This document shows positions 8,421-16,169 of a stretch of 64,000 bases of DNA, one piece after another. Source of the stretch: JAXLRU01 sp046330935 (GTDB taxonomy: Bacteria; Actinomycetota; Actinomycetes; Actinomycetales; Kineosporiaceae). The notes beneath the pieces are model-generated. The model worked only from the letters and a program-made list of their open reading frames with translations, was not told the DNA's origin and made no database searches. The stretch spans positions 124,001-188,000 of the forward strand of contig JAXLRU010000005.1 of assembly GCA_046330935.1 (NCBI GenBank), in the 5' to 3' direction. A program made the position numbers and the translations under genes. The stretch's first letter is position 1. Every line of letters starts with the position of its first letter.

Positions 8421-10169
8421 ATGAACAACCAGCAGCAGCCCTCCGGCATGCCGTTCCACCGCTACCTGCCGTTCTCCGAGCAGATCCGGGTGGACCTGCC
8501 CGATCGCACCTGGCCGGCCAAGCGGATCACCAAGGCCCCCCAGTGGTGCGCCGTCGACCTGCGCGACGGCAACCAGGCCCTGATCGACCCGATGACCCCC
8601 GAGCGCAAGCGCCGCATGTTCGAGCTGCTGGTGCGCATGGGCTACAAGGAGATCGAGGTCGGCTTCCCCTCGGCCAGCCAGACGGACTTCGACTTCGTCC
8701 GGCAGCTGATCGAGGAGGACCTGATCCCCGACGACGTGGTGATCCAGGTCCTGACCCAGTCGCGCGAGCACCTGATCGAGCGGACGTACGAGGCGATCAA
8801 GGGCGCCAGGCAGTCCGTCGTGCACCTGTACAACTCGACGTCGATCCTGCAGCGGCGCGTCGTGTTCGGCGCCGACCAGGACGGCATCGTCGACATCGCC
8901 CTCAACGGCGCCCGGCTGTGCATGAAGCTGGCCGACCAGCTGCCGGGGCAATCCGTCTTCTTCGAGTACAGCCCCGAGTCCTACACGGGCACCGAGCTGG
9001 AGTTCGCGGCGCGGATCTGCAACGAGGTGCTGGAGGTCTTCGAGCCGGCCCCCGACCGCAAGGCGATCATCAACCTGCCCGCCACGGTCGAGATGGCCAC
9101 CCCGAACGTCTACGCCGACTCCATCGAGTGGATGAGCCGCCACCTGGCCCACCGCGAGAACGTCGTGCTGTCGCTGCACCCGCACAACGACCGCGGGACG
9201 GCGATCGCGGCGGCCGAGCTGGGGTACCTGGCCGGCGCGGACCGGATCGAGGGGTGCCTGTTCGGCAACGGGGAGCGGACCGGCAACGTGTGCCTGGTGA
9301 CCCTGGGGCTGAACCTGTTCTCCCAGGGCGTCGACCCGATGATCGACTTCTCGGACATCGACGAGATCCGCCGCACCGTCGAGCACTGCAACCAGCTGCC
9401 GGTGCACGAGCGGCACCCCTACGGCGGCGACCTGGTCTACACCGCCTTCTCCGGCTCCCACCAGGACGCCATCAAGAAGGGGTTCGACCACCTGGAGCGT
9501 GACGCCGCGGCGGCCGGGGTGCCCGTCGAGGAGTTCACCTGGGCCGTCCCGTACCTGCCGATCGACCCCAAGGACGTCGGGCGCAGTTACGAGGCGGTCA
9601 TCCGCGTGAACAGCCAGTCCGGCAAGGGCGGCGTCGCGTACCTGATGCGCCACGAGCACAACCTGGACCTGCCCCGCCGGCTGCAGATCGAGTTCAGCGG
9701 GGTCGTCCAGCGCCACACCGACGAGCGCGGCGGCGAGATCGGCGCCGACGCCCTCTGGCAGATCTTCGCCGACGAGTACCTGCCCTCGCCCGACCGCAAC
9801 GCCCCCAGCGCGTGGGGCCGGTTCCGGATCCGGGGCATCCGGCAGATCAGCGACGAGGTGGAGCTCGACCACCTGTCCATCGACGTCCTGGACGGCGAGG
9901 AGCTGCTGACCCTCGACGGGCGCGGCAACGGTCCCATCGCCGCGTTCGTCGACGCGATGTCCTCCATCGGCGTCGAGGTGCGCGTCCTGGACTACTCCGA
10001 GCACGCCATGAGCTCCGGCGGCGACGCGACGGCTGCGGCGTTCGTCGAGTGCGCGGTGGGGGAGCGCGTCCTGTGGGGCGTGGGCATCGACCCCAACATC
10101 GTGCGCGCGTCGCTGAAGGCCGTCGTCTCGGCCGTCAACCGCACCCAGGCCCGGCGCGAGCTGAGCTGA
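8421..10169 (+). CDS. leuA: 2-isopropylmalate synthase
   Basis: First committed enzyme of leucine biosynthesis: acetyl-CoA plus 2-oxoisovalerate gives 2-isopropylmalate. The 582-residue length and N-terminal block (RTWPAKRITKAPQWCAVDLR) match the long LeuA class of actinobacteria. Catalytic barrel motifs are present: LRDGNQALIDPM (metal-binding Asp), the LSLHPHNDRGTA histidine motif, and GCLFGNGERTGNVCLVTL. The C-terminal region of about 150 residues is the LeuA allosteric (leucine feedback) domain. ATG 8421 follows a good ribosome site. Expression is probably attenuated by leucine through the leader at 8261-8420. Confidence 0.97.
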   Translation: MNNQQQPSGMPFHRYLPFSEQIRVDLPDRTWPAKRITKAPQWCAVDLRDGNQALIDPMTPERKRRMFELLVRMGYKEIEVGFPSASQTDFDFVRQLIEEDLIPDDVVIQVLTQSREHLIERTYEAIKGARQSVVHLYNSTSILQRRVVFGADQDGIVDIALNGARLCMKLADQLPGQSVFFEYSPESYTGTELEFAARICNEVLEVFEPAPDRKAIINLPATVEMATPNVYADSIEWMSRHLAHRENVVLSLHPHNDRGTAIAAAELGYLAGADRIEGCLFGNGERTGNVCLVTLGLNLFSQGVDPMIDFSDIDEIRRTVEHCNQLPVHERHPYGGDLVYTAFSGSHQDAIKKGFDHLERDAAAAGVPVEEFTWAVPYLPIDPKDVGRSYEAVIRVNSQSGKGGVAYLMRHEHNLDLPRRLQIEFSGVVQRHTDERGGEIGADALWQIFADEYLPSPDRNAPSAWGRFRIRGIRQISDEVELDHLSIDVLDGEELLTLDGRGNGPIAAFVDAMSSIGVEVRVLDYSEHAMSSGGDATAAAFVECAVGERVLWGVGIDPNIVRASLKAVVSAVNRTQARRELS

Positions 10170-10235
10170 GGCTCCACCGGCCGGCGGCGGCCGCGCCTGC
10201 GCGTGTGCCGCCGCCTGCCGGGGGAGAATGACGCC

Positions 10236-10964
10236 GTGGCCATCTACCGGGACGAGGGTGTCGTGCTGCGCACCCAGAAGCTCGGCGAGGCCGACCGCAT
10301 CGTCACGCTGCTGACCCGCGACCACGGACGCATCCGCGCCGTCGGCAAGGGCGTGCGGCGCACGAAGAGCCGGATCGGGGCGCGGCTCGAACCGTTCATG
10401 CACGTCGACGTGCAGGTCTACGAGGGCCGCTCCCTCGGCGTGATCAGCCAGGTCGAGACGGTCGCCGCCTACGCCCAGGGCATCGTCGCCGACTACGGCC
10501 GCTACACCGCGGGCACCGCGATGCTGGAGACGGCCGAGCGGCTGACGGAGACCGAGGACGACCCCGCCCTGCAACAGTTCCTGCTGCTGGCCGCGGCGTT
10601 GCGCTCGCTCGCGGCCGGGGAGCACCCCGCGACCCTGACGCTCGACGCGTACCTGCTGCGCGCCCTCGCCGTCGCCGGGTGGGCCCCCTCGTTCACCGAC
10701 TGCGCGCGTTGCGGGGCCGACGGTCCGCACCGGGCCTTCGCCATCGCGGCCGGCGGTTCCGTGTGCCCGTCCTGCCGGCCGCCCGGCTGCGCCGCGGTCA
10801 ACCTGTCGACGTTGGAGCTGCTCGCGGCCCTGCTCAGCGGCGACTGGCCGTGCGCGGAGGCGAGCGAGGAGCCGCGCCGCCGCGAGGCGTCGGGGCTGGT
10901 GGCGGCCTACCTGCAGTGGCACCTGGAGCGACAGGTGCGGTCGTTGAGGATGGTGGAGCGCTGA
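10236..10964 (+). CDS. recO: DNA repair protein RecO
   Basis: Recombination mediator that works with RecF and RecR to load RecA on SSB-coated gaps. The protein is 242 residues. The N-terminal OB-fold begins IYRDEGVVLRTQKLGEADRI, and the C-terminal region has the zinc-finger pattern CARCG...CPSC with a further Cys (PPGC), around residues 150-190. GTG at 10236 has a GGGGGAG ribosome site about ten bases upstream; the longer frame from 10203 is less likely. It overlaps uppS by one base, a conserved recO-uppS pairing. Confidence 0.94.
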   Translation: MAIYRDEGVVLRTQKLGEADRIVTLLTRDHGRIRAVGKGVRRTKSRIGARLEPFMHVDVQVYEGRSLGVISQVETVAAYAQGIVADYGRYTAGTAMLETAERLTETEDDPALQQFLLLAAALRSLAAGEHPATLTLDAYLLRALAVAGWAPSFTDCARCGADGPHRAFAIAAGGSVCPSCRPPGCAAVNLSTLELLAALLSGDWPCAEASEEPRRREASGLVAAYLQWHLERQVRSLRMVER

Positions 10965-11833
10965 TGGTGGGACGTCGTCGGGCCGAGCAGGTGCAGGCGG
11001 GGCGGCCGGTGGCCCCTCCGCCGCACCCCTCGGGGGAGCGGCCGCCCGCGGTGCCCGCCGAGTTCGTGCCCAAGCACGTGGCCGTGGTCATGGACGGCAA
11101 CGGGCGGTGGGCCAACCAGCGGGGCCTGCCTCGCACCGAGGGGCACAAGCGGGGCGAGGCCGCTCTCCTCGACGTCGTGGCCGGGGCGATCGAGATCGGG
11201 TGCACCCACGTGTCCGCCTACGCGTTCTCGACGGAGAACTGGCGGCGCTCGCCCGACGAGGTGCGCTTCCTGATGGGCTTCAACCGCGACGTCATCCGTC
11301 GTCGCCGCGACCAGATGCACGAGTGGGGGGTGCGGGTCCGCTGGGCGGGTCGCCGGCCCAAGCTGTGGCGGTCGGTCATCTCCGAGCTGGAGGAGGCCGA
11401 GCGCCTCACCCGCGACAACACCGTGCTCACGCTGACGATGTGCGTGAACTACGGGGGTCGCGCGGAGATCGCCGACGCCGCCCGGGCCATCGCCCGTGAG
11501 GCGGCCGGTGGCCGTCTGGACCCCGAGCGGGTCGACGAGCGGACGGTGGCCCGCTTCCTCGACGAGCCGGACATGCCCGACGTCGACATGTTCCTTCGCT
11601 CCTCCGGGGAGCAGCGCACGTCCAACTTCCTGCTGTGGCAGTCCGCGTACGCGGAGCTGGTGTTCCTCGACGTCCTGTGGCCCGACGTCGACCGCCGCAC
11701 GCTGTGGCGGGGGATCGAGGAGTACGCCCGGCGCGACCGCCGCTACGGCGGTGCCGTGGACGCCGCGAGCGAGGCCCGGTCGGCGGCGCCCGCGGCGGCT
11801 CCTAGGGGCACGGGCCTGGGCTGGCCTGCCTGA
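10964..11833 (+). CDS. uppS: Isoprenyl transferase (undecaprenyl/decaprenyl diphosphate synthase)
   Basis: Cis-prenyltransferase that elongates an allylic diphosphate with isopentenyl diphosphate to make the polyprenyl lipid carrier for cell-wall synthesis. The 289-residue protein holds the catalytic block VAVVMDGNGRWA (Asp at the start of the active site), the GHKRGE segment, the YAFSTENWRR motif and the C-terminal RSSGEQRTSNFLLWQSAYAE block. A proline-rich N-terminal tail of about 35 residues precedes the core. ATG 10964 overlaps the recO stop. In some actinobacteria two paralogues make different chain lengths, so the exact product length is uncertain. Confidence 0.95.
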   Translation: MVGRRRAEQVQAGRPVAPPPHPSGERPPAVPAEFVPKHVAVVMDGNGRWANQRGLPRTEGHKRGEAALLDVVAGAIEIGCTHVSAYAFSTENWRRSPDEVRFLMGFNRDVIRRRRDQMHEWGVRVRWAGRRPKLWRSVISELEEAERLTRDNTVLTLTMCVNYGGRAEIADAARAIAREAAGGRLDPERVDERTVARFLDEPDMPDVDMFLRSSGEQRTSNFLLWQSAYAELVFLDVLWPDVDRRTLWRGIEEYARRDRRYGGAVDAASEARSAAPAAAPRGTGLGWPA

Positions 11834-11863
11834 TCGAGGCCTGACCGGTCGGCGCCCCGGCCA

Positions 11864-11880
11864 CATGGGGCGGCCCCATG
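11864..11880 (+). promoter_or_regulatory. Perfect hairpin covering the proposed DUF1360 start
   Basis: CATGGGG-CGG-CCCCATG is a 7+3+7 perfect palindrome, and its 3' arm ends on the ATG at 11878. As RNA it would bury the start codon, or it could act as an end hairpin for recO-uppS. It raises doubt about that ATG as the real start. Confidence 0.4.
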
Positions 11881-12540
11881 CGGGTACGTGCCCAGCCATG
11901 CGACCCGCTCAGACCGCTCCGGCAGGCCCCGTCGACGCCGGACCCGCCGCGGTCGCCGGCCCCGACGACGTTGCGCCGGGGGGGCTCCGAGGCGGCGCGC
12001 CCGCTGGACGTCCTCGCGGCCGCCGCGCACCCGAGGCACGCGCGGCACGTGCGCCGGCTGGGCCGACTGGCGCGCAGCTACGACACCTCAGGGGAGCGGC
12101 CCCTGGTGGGCTACGCCGTCCTGCTGGCCGCCTACGTGGCGTTGTCGGGCGCGGTCCTCGCCGTCCTGCTCCGGCACCGCGACCGCTGGCCCCTGCCCGG
12201 TCGCGACGTGGCGGTCGGGGCGGTCGTGGTCTTCCGGCTCAGCCGCCTGCTCACCAAGGACGCGGTGACCGCGGCGTTGCGGGCGCCCTGGACCGTCTAC
12301 GACGGGCCGGGCGACCCCGGGGAGGTCAACGAGCGACCCCGCCGGGGGCCCGTGCGTCACGCCGTGGGCGAGCTGGTCACCTGCCCGTTCTGCCTCGGGC
12401 AGTGGGTCGCCACCGCGTGGCTGGGAGCCGCGGTCGCCGCGCCGGGGTTGACCCGGGTCGGCGGTCAGGCGCTGATGGCCGGCGCGGCCTCCGACGTCCT
12501 GCAGCAGCTGTGGGCCCGCCTGGCGGCCACCCCGCACTGA
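11878..12540 (+). CDS. DUF1360 family membrane protein
   Basis: Protein of up to 220 residues. The conserved part (from about residue 75) has two or three hydrophobic helices and the family motifs FRLSRLLTKDAV, LRAPWTVYDGPG and GELVTCPFCLGQWVATAW, the last with two cysteines. These identify DUF1360, a small membrane family best known from sporulating Firmicutes and actinobacteria; the biochemical role is unknown. The first 45 residues are Pro/Arg-rich and may be non-coding, because the ATG lies inside a perfect hairpin; a TTG near 11969 is one alternative. It converges on the Fur-family gene with 7 bases between stops. Confidence 0.75.
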   Translation: MRVRAQPCDPLRPLRQAPSTPDPPRSPAPTTLRRGGSEAARPLDVLAAAAHPRHARHVRRLGRLARSYDTSGERPLVGYAVLLAAYVALSGAVLAVLLRHRDRWPLPGRDVAVGAVVVFRLSRLLTKDAVTAALRAPWTVYDGPGDPGEVNERPRRGPVRHAVGELVTCPFCLGQWVATAWLGAAVAAPGLTRVGGQALMAGAASDVLQQLWARLAATPH

Positions 12541-12547
12541 GGGACGG

Positions 12548-12979
12548 TCACCCCCGGCAGTCGCGGCACAGCCCGAAGACCTCCACGAGGTGGTCGAGCA
12601 TCGCGTAGCCGTGCTGCTCGGCCACCTGGCGGGCCCAGGCCTCCATCGGCTGCGCGTCCACCTCGATGGTGGCCCGGCAGGAGCGGCAGATGAGGTGATG
12701 GTGGTGCCCGGAGCTGCACCGGCGGTACAGGGCCTCGCCGTCGTCGGTGCGCAGGACGTCGACGTCGCCGTCCTCGGCGAGGGCCTGCAGGGCGCGGTAG
12801 ACGGTCGCGAGCCCCACGGCGTCCCCGCCCTCCCGCAGGCGCTGGTGCAGTTCCTGGGCGCTGCGGAACTCGTTCGTGTCGGACAGGGCCTTCCACACCG
12901 CGGCCCGCTGGCGGGTCTGCCGCTTGGCGGGGGCGCCGCCGGCGTCTGCGGCGGTCGTGGGCTCGGCGGTCCCGGTCAT
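12548..12979 (-). CDS. zur: Fur-family regulator, probably Zur
   Basis: Zinc-responsive repressor of 143 residues. The N-terminal winged helix (RQRAAVWKALSDTNEFRSAQ, then GLATVYRALQAL) is followed by the metal-binding dimerisation domain with SSGHHHHLICRSC and a C-terminal second Cys pair (FGLCRDC), the structural zinc site of the Fur family. It lies directly downstream of znuBCA on the same strand, which argues for Zur rather than Fur. ATG 12979 is used; the longer upstream frame overlaps znuB and is not gene-like. Its likely operator is the Zur box at the znuA promoter, so it may be autoregulated through the operon. Confidence 0.92.
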   Translation of the reverse strand: MTGTAEPTTAADAGGAPAKRQTRQRAAVWKALSDTNEFRSAQELHQRLREGGDAVGLATVYRALQALAEDGDVDVLRTDDGEALYRRCSSGHHHHLICRSCRATIEVDAQPMEAWARQVAEQHGYAMLDHLVEVFGLCRDCRG

Positions 12980-12989
12980 GCCCGCCTCC

Positions 12990-13961
12990 TCAGTGGTGGT
13001 CGTAGTGGGCGCCGTGAGCGGCGTGGCGGTGGCCGTCGTGCAGGTAGTCGACGTGGTCGCCGTGGGGCACGACGGGATGCCCGCAGTCGGGGCCGTGCTC
13101 GTGGCCCGCGTGCTCGGGGTCGTCGAGCCGCACGGGCTGCCGGCGCCGGCCGTGCACGCGCCCGCCGAGGCTGCCGAGGAGCGCCGCAAGCAGGAACACC
13201 GCGACCGCCAGCAGCACGATCGTGCCGCCGGGAGGGGTGTCGAGGTAGTAGGAGCCCGCCGTGCCGCCCACGCTCACCACGAGGCCGACGGTGACGGCCA
13301 GGGCGAGGCTCGCGCGGAAGCTGCCGGCCAGCAGCTGCGCCACGGCGTTCGGCAGGATCATGAGCGCGCTGATCAGGAGCAGCCCGACCACGCGCATGCT
13401 CACGACGACGGTGGTGGCGGTCAGCACGGCGAGCAGCACGTTGAGCCCGAGCACGTTCATGCCGGTGGCGCGCGCGTACTCCTCGTCGTTGCTGACGGCG
13501 AACAGGTGCCGCCCGAACAGGCCGGTGACGGCGAGCACGGCGATCCCGAGCCCGGCGAACACGGCGAGGTCACGGCCGTCGGTGGTCGTGATCGCGCCGA
13601 ACAGGTAGGCGTTGAGGTTGGCGGGGGTCCCGGAGGGCGCGATCCCCATGAGGACGACGCCGCCGGCGATGCCGCCGTAGAACATGACGGCGAGGGCGAT
13701 GTCGGCGCTGGCGCGCGCCTTCACCCGGATCACCTCGATGGCCACGGCGCCGGCCACCGCGCAGCCCAGGGCGGTCAGGACCGGAGCGCGGCCGGTGAGC
13801 ACGCCGAGCGCGACGCCGGTGAGGGCGACGTGCCCGAGGCCGTCACCGATCAGCGCCAGCCGTCGCTGCACGAGGAACACGCCGACGACGGGTGCGGTCA
13901 CGCCGACGAGCACCGCGGCCAGCAGGGCCAGGCGCATGAACTCGTAGTCGAGGAGGCTCAT
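12990..13961 (-). CDS. znuB: Zinc ABC transporter permease
   Basis: Membrane subunit of a metal-type (cluster 9, TroC/ZnuB family) ABC importer, 323 residues with about eight or nine hydrophobic helices. Family segments include FLVQRRLALIGDGLGHVAL, and NDEEYARATGMNVLGLN in the loop that contacts the ATPase. The C-terminal 35 residues are His/Asp-rich (HAGHEHGPDCGHPVVPHGD), a probable cytoplasmic zinc-binding tail and unusual for the family core. ATG 13961 overlaps the znuC stop (ATGA), so the two are translationally coupled. Confidence 0.92.
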   Translation of the reverse strand: MSLLDYEFMRLALLAAVLVGVTAPVVGVFLVQRRLALIGDGLGHVALTGVALGVLTGRAPVLTALGCAVAGAVAIEVIRVKARASADIALAVMFYGGIAGGVVLMGIAPSGTPANLNAYLFGAITTTDGRDLAVFAGLGIAVLAVTGLFGRHLFAVSNDEEYARATGMNVLGLNVLLAVLTATTVVVSMRVVGLLLISALMILPNAVAQLLAGSFRASLALAVTVGLVVSVGGTAGSYYLDTPPGGTIVLLAVAVFLLAALLGSLGGRVHGRRRQPVRLDDPEHAGHEHGPDCGHPVVPHGDHVDYLHDGHRHAAHGAHYDHH

Positions 13962-14767
13962 CGCCGGCCCTCCTGCAGGGGCGGCCACGGGGTGGCCAGG
14001 GGCGTCGGCGTTCCCGGGTTCCCCGGGTGGTCGGGCAGGTGGGCGCAGTCCCCGGGGACGGACAGGCCGCCCGCGCCGGAGGCCGGGACGTCGGCCACGA
14101 GCCGGCCGGCCTCGACCGTGACGACACGGGTGAGGACCGGGGCCAGGGCCTGCAGCTCGTGCGTGACGACGACCAGGGTGAGCCCCTCGGCGACCAGCCG
14201 CTGCAGGGTGGCGGTGAGCCGCTCCTGCTGGGCGTGGTCGACGCCTGCGGTGGGCTCGTCCATGATCAGGACCTCGGGCTGGGAGGCGAGGGCGCGGGCG
14301 ATCAGGACCCGTCGCTGCTGCCCGCCCGACAGCGTCGCGACGGTGGCCCGACGCCGGTCGGCGAGGCCCACCGTCTCGATCGCGCCCGCCACCGCCTCGC
14401 GATCGGCGCGGTTGAGCCGGGCCCCCCACCGCTTGCGCGGCAGGCGCCCGCTCGTCACGACCTCCTCGACGGTGGAGGGGACCGCGCCGCCCACCGAGTG
14501 CCGCTGCGGCACGTACCCCAGCCGCCAGCGGTGCCTGAGCTCCGCCCGCGGCACCCCGAACAGCTCCACGGATCCCGCCATGACGGTCGCGAGTCCCAGG
14601 ATCCCCTTCACCAGGGTCGACTTGCCCGACCCGTTGGCGCCCACGAGGGCGAGCACCTCGTGCGGGCGGACGTCGAGGTCGACCCCGCGGACGGTGGGCC
14701 GCTCGCCGTAGCCGATCTCGGCGCGCTGGAGGCGGATCACGGGGGTGTCGGCGGCGACGGCGGTCAC
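13958..14767 (-). CDS. znuC: Zinc ABC transporter ATP-binding protein
   Basis: Cytoplasmic ATPase of the zinc importer, 269 residues. Walker A is GANGSGKST, the Q-loop is YVPQRHS, the ABC signature is LSGGQQRR, Walker B is VLIMDEPTAGVD and the switch His lies in VVTHELQ. The last 40 residues after the core are Pro/Gly-rich. The GTG start at 14767 overlaps the znuA stop by four bases. It sits between znuA and znuB in one operon ending at zur. Confidence 0.93.
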   Translation of the reverse strand: MTAVAADTPVIRLQRAEIGYGERPTVRGVDLDVRPHEVLALVGANGSGKSTLVKGILGLATVMAGSVELFGVPRAELRHRWRLGYVPQRHSVGGAVPSTVEEVVTSGRLPRKRWGARLNRADREAVAGAIETVGLADRRRATVATLSGGQQRRVLIARALASQPEVLIMDEPTAGVDHAQQERLTATLQRLVAEGLTLVVVTHELQALAPVLTRVVTVEAGRLVADVPASGAGGLSVPGDCAHLPDHPGNPGTPTPLATPWPPLQEGRR

Positions 14768-15747
14768 GGGCAGGACTGCCCGGCCTTCAGGGCCGCCAGG
14801 TTGGCGCGCATGAGACCAAGGTAGTCGCGCGCCGCGGAGGCGTCCCCGAGGCCTTCGATGGGGTCGAGGACGGCGGTGCGCGCGCCGGTCTCGCGGGCCA
14901 CGGTGCGCGCGACGTCGGGGCTCACCAGCGTCTCGTAGTAGATCGTGCCCACGCGGTGCTCCCGCACGAAGTCGGCGACCCTCGCCTGCGTGGCCGCGTC
15001 GGGTTCGGCCTCCGGGCTGAGCCCGGCGATGCCGAGCTGGGTCAGCCCGTAGCGGGCCGCGAGGTAGCCGAAGGCGGTGTGGCTCGTCACGAGGTCCTTG
15101 CTCGCGCACCGGGACAGCCCGTCGCGGAACGCGGTGTCGAGGTCGTCGAGATCCTCGGCCAGCGCGGCGTCGTTGGCCTCGACCACGGAGCGGATCTCGG
15201 GGTCCGCGGCGATCAGGCCGTCGCGGACGACGCCGGCGACGGCGCGCAGCCGGGTCGGGTCGAGCCAGAAGTGGGGGTCGGTGCCTGCGGCCTCCAGGCC
15301 CGCCTCGTGTCCGGCCCCGTCGTGCTCGCCCTCCTCGCCGTGCTCGTCCAGGCGTAGGTCGAGGCGGGCGGCGGCGGTGACGTCGAGGGCCTTGTCGCCG
15401 GCCTGGGCTGCGACCGCGTCGTCCACGGCGGGCTGGAAGCCCTTGAGGTAGACGGAGAGGTCGGCGTCGGCGAGGGCAGCGGTGTCGCGCGGGGAGAGCT
15501 CGAGGTCGTGGGGTTCGGCGCCGGGACGGGTGAGGTTGACCACGCGCACCCGGTCGCCACCCAGCCGCTCCGTCACGTACTGCAGCGGGTAGAAGCTCGC
15601 GACGACGTCGAGCCGGCCGTCGTCGGAGCCGCCGGTGCCGGACGAGCACCCGGGCAGGGCGAGCGAGGCGAGCAGGAGGGCGGGCAGCAGCGCCGCGGTG
15701 CGTCGGGCGCGGCGGGAGGAGGCGGTGCGAAGCGTCCGGGGGGCCAT
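14764..15747 (-). CDS. znuA: Zinc-binding lipoprotein of ABC transporter
   Basis: Substrate-binding lipoprotein of 327 residues that captures zinc outside the membrane. The N-terminus is a lipoprotein signal peptide ending in the lipobox LPGC (near residue 33). The cluster A-I fold is shown by DVVASFYPLQYVTERLGGD, the metal ligand regions EPHDLELSPRD, DPHFWLDP and SHTAFGYLAARYG, and a His/Glu/Asp-rich loop (DEHGEEGEHDGAGHE), which is typical of zinc rather than manganese binding. ATG 15747 is chosen because promoter spacing implies transcription starts at this base. Longer starts (ATG 15756, TTG 15768) would lie inside the operator and promoter. Confidence 0.93.
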   Translation of the reverse strand: MAPRTLRTASSRRARRTAALLPALLLASLALPGCSSGTGGSDDGRLDVVASFYPLQYVTERLGGDRVRVVNLTRPGAEPHDLELSPRDTAALADADLSVYLKGFQPAVDDAVAAQAGDKALDVTAAARLDLRLDEHGEEGEHDGAGHEAGLEAAGTDPHFWLDPTRLRAVAGVVRDGLIAADPEIRSVVEANDAALAEDLDDLDTAFRDGLSRCASKDLVTSHTAFGYLAARYGLTQLGIAGLSPEAEPDAATQARVADFVREHRVGTIYYETLVSPDVARTVARETGARTAVLDPIEGLGDASAARDYLGLMRANLAALKAGQSCP

Positions 15748-15784
15748 GAGAAACATTCTCAATCTCAACTTGGTGCGTGGTCAA
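15747..15784 (-). promoter_or_regulatory. znuA promoter with Zur box
   Basis: Bases 15747-15761 read TGAGAATGTTTCTCA on the minus strand, a 6+3+6 perfect palindrome matching the actinobacterial Zur consensus as I know it (TGAnAATGnTTnTCA). A TTGACC -35 (15779-15784) and GAGAAT -10 (15755-15760) are separated by 18 bases and point to a transcription start at about 15747, the A of the znuA ATG. The mRNA would be leaderless, and the bound repressor would cover both the -10 and the start site. Confidence 0.8.
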
Positions 15785-15836
15785 ATGCGGGCCGCACCCG
15801 GGTCGCGGCCGCACCGTCGCCGCCTACGCTGTGCCG

Positions 15837-16169
15837 ATGCTCCTCGCGCTCACCCGCTACGACGTCCCCGACGCCGAGGCGGCCGCCTTCCTCCAGCAGG
15901 CCCGCCCCGCCCTCGCCGTCCTGCTGGAACGCCCCGGGTGCCGGGACGCGCAGCTGGCCCGCGCCGTCGACGAGACCGAGGTGTGGGTGATGGCCTCCCG
16001 CTGGGAGTCGGTGGGCGCCTACCGCCGAGCCCTGTCCCACCCCGAGGTCAAGCTCCACGCCGTCCCGCTGATGTACCGATGCCGCGACGAGCCCACGAGC
16101 TTCGAAGTGCTGCTGGACGGGGAACCGGGCCGCCTCGACGCCCACGCCTCCGACGTGGCAGGCGCGTGA
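15837..16169 (+). CDS. Antibiotic biosynthesis monooxygenase (ABM)-like protein
   Basis: Small protein of 110 residues with the ferredoxin-like alpha/beta pattern of ABM-domain proteins: MLLALTRYDV, a helix with AAAFLQQARPALAVLLERPG, the strand VWVMASRWESVGAYRRAL, and a late strand. Such proteins include heme-degrading enzymes, quinol monooxygenases and non-catalytic dimers, so the function is open. A TACGCT -10-like element at 15825-15830 lies six bases before ATG 15837, suggesting a leaderless transcript and favouring this start over GTG 15831. Its stop overlaps the YibE/F gene start by four bases. Confidence 0.7.
   Translation: MLLALTRYDVPDAEAAAFLQQARPALAVLLERPGCRDAQLARAVDETEVWVMASRWESVGAYRRALSHPEVKLHAVPLMYRCRDEPTSFEVLLDGEPGRLDAHASDVAGA

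Noticed and set aside
7599..10922. 1107-codon open frame on the minus strand opposite leuA and recO
   Set aside because: His/Gly/Val/Arg-rich shadow of leuA and recO with no motifs; antisense frames without stops are expected at this GC content.
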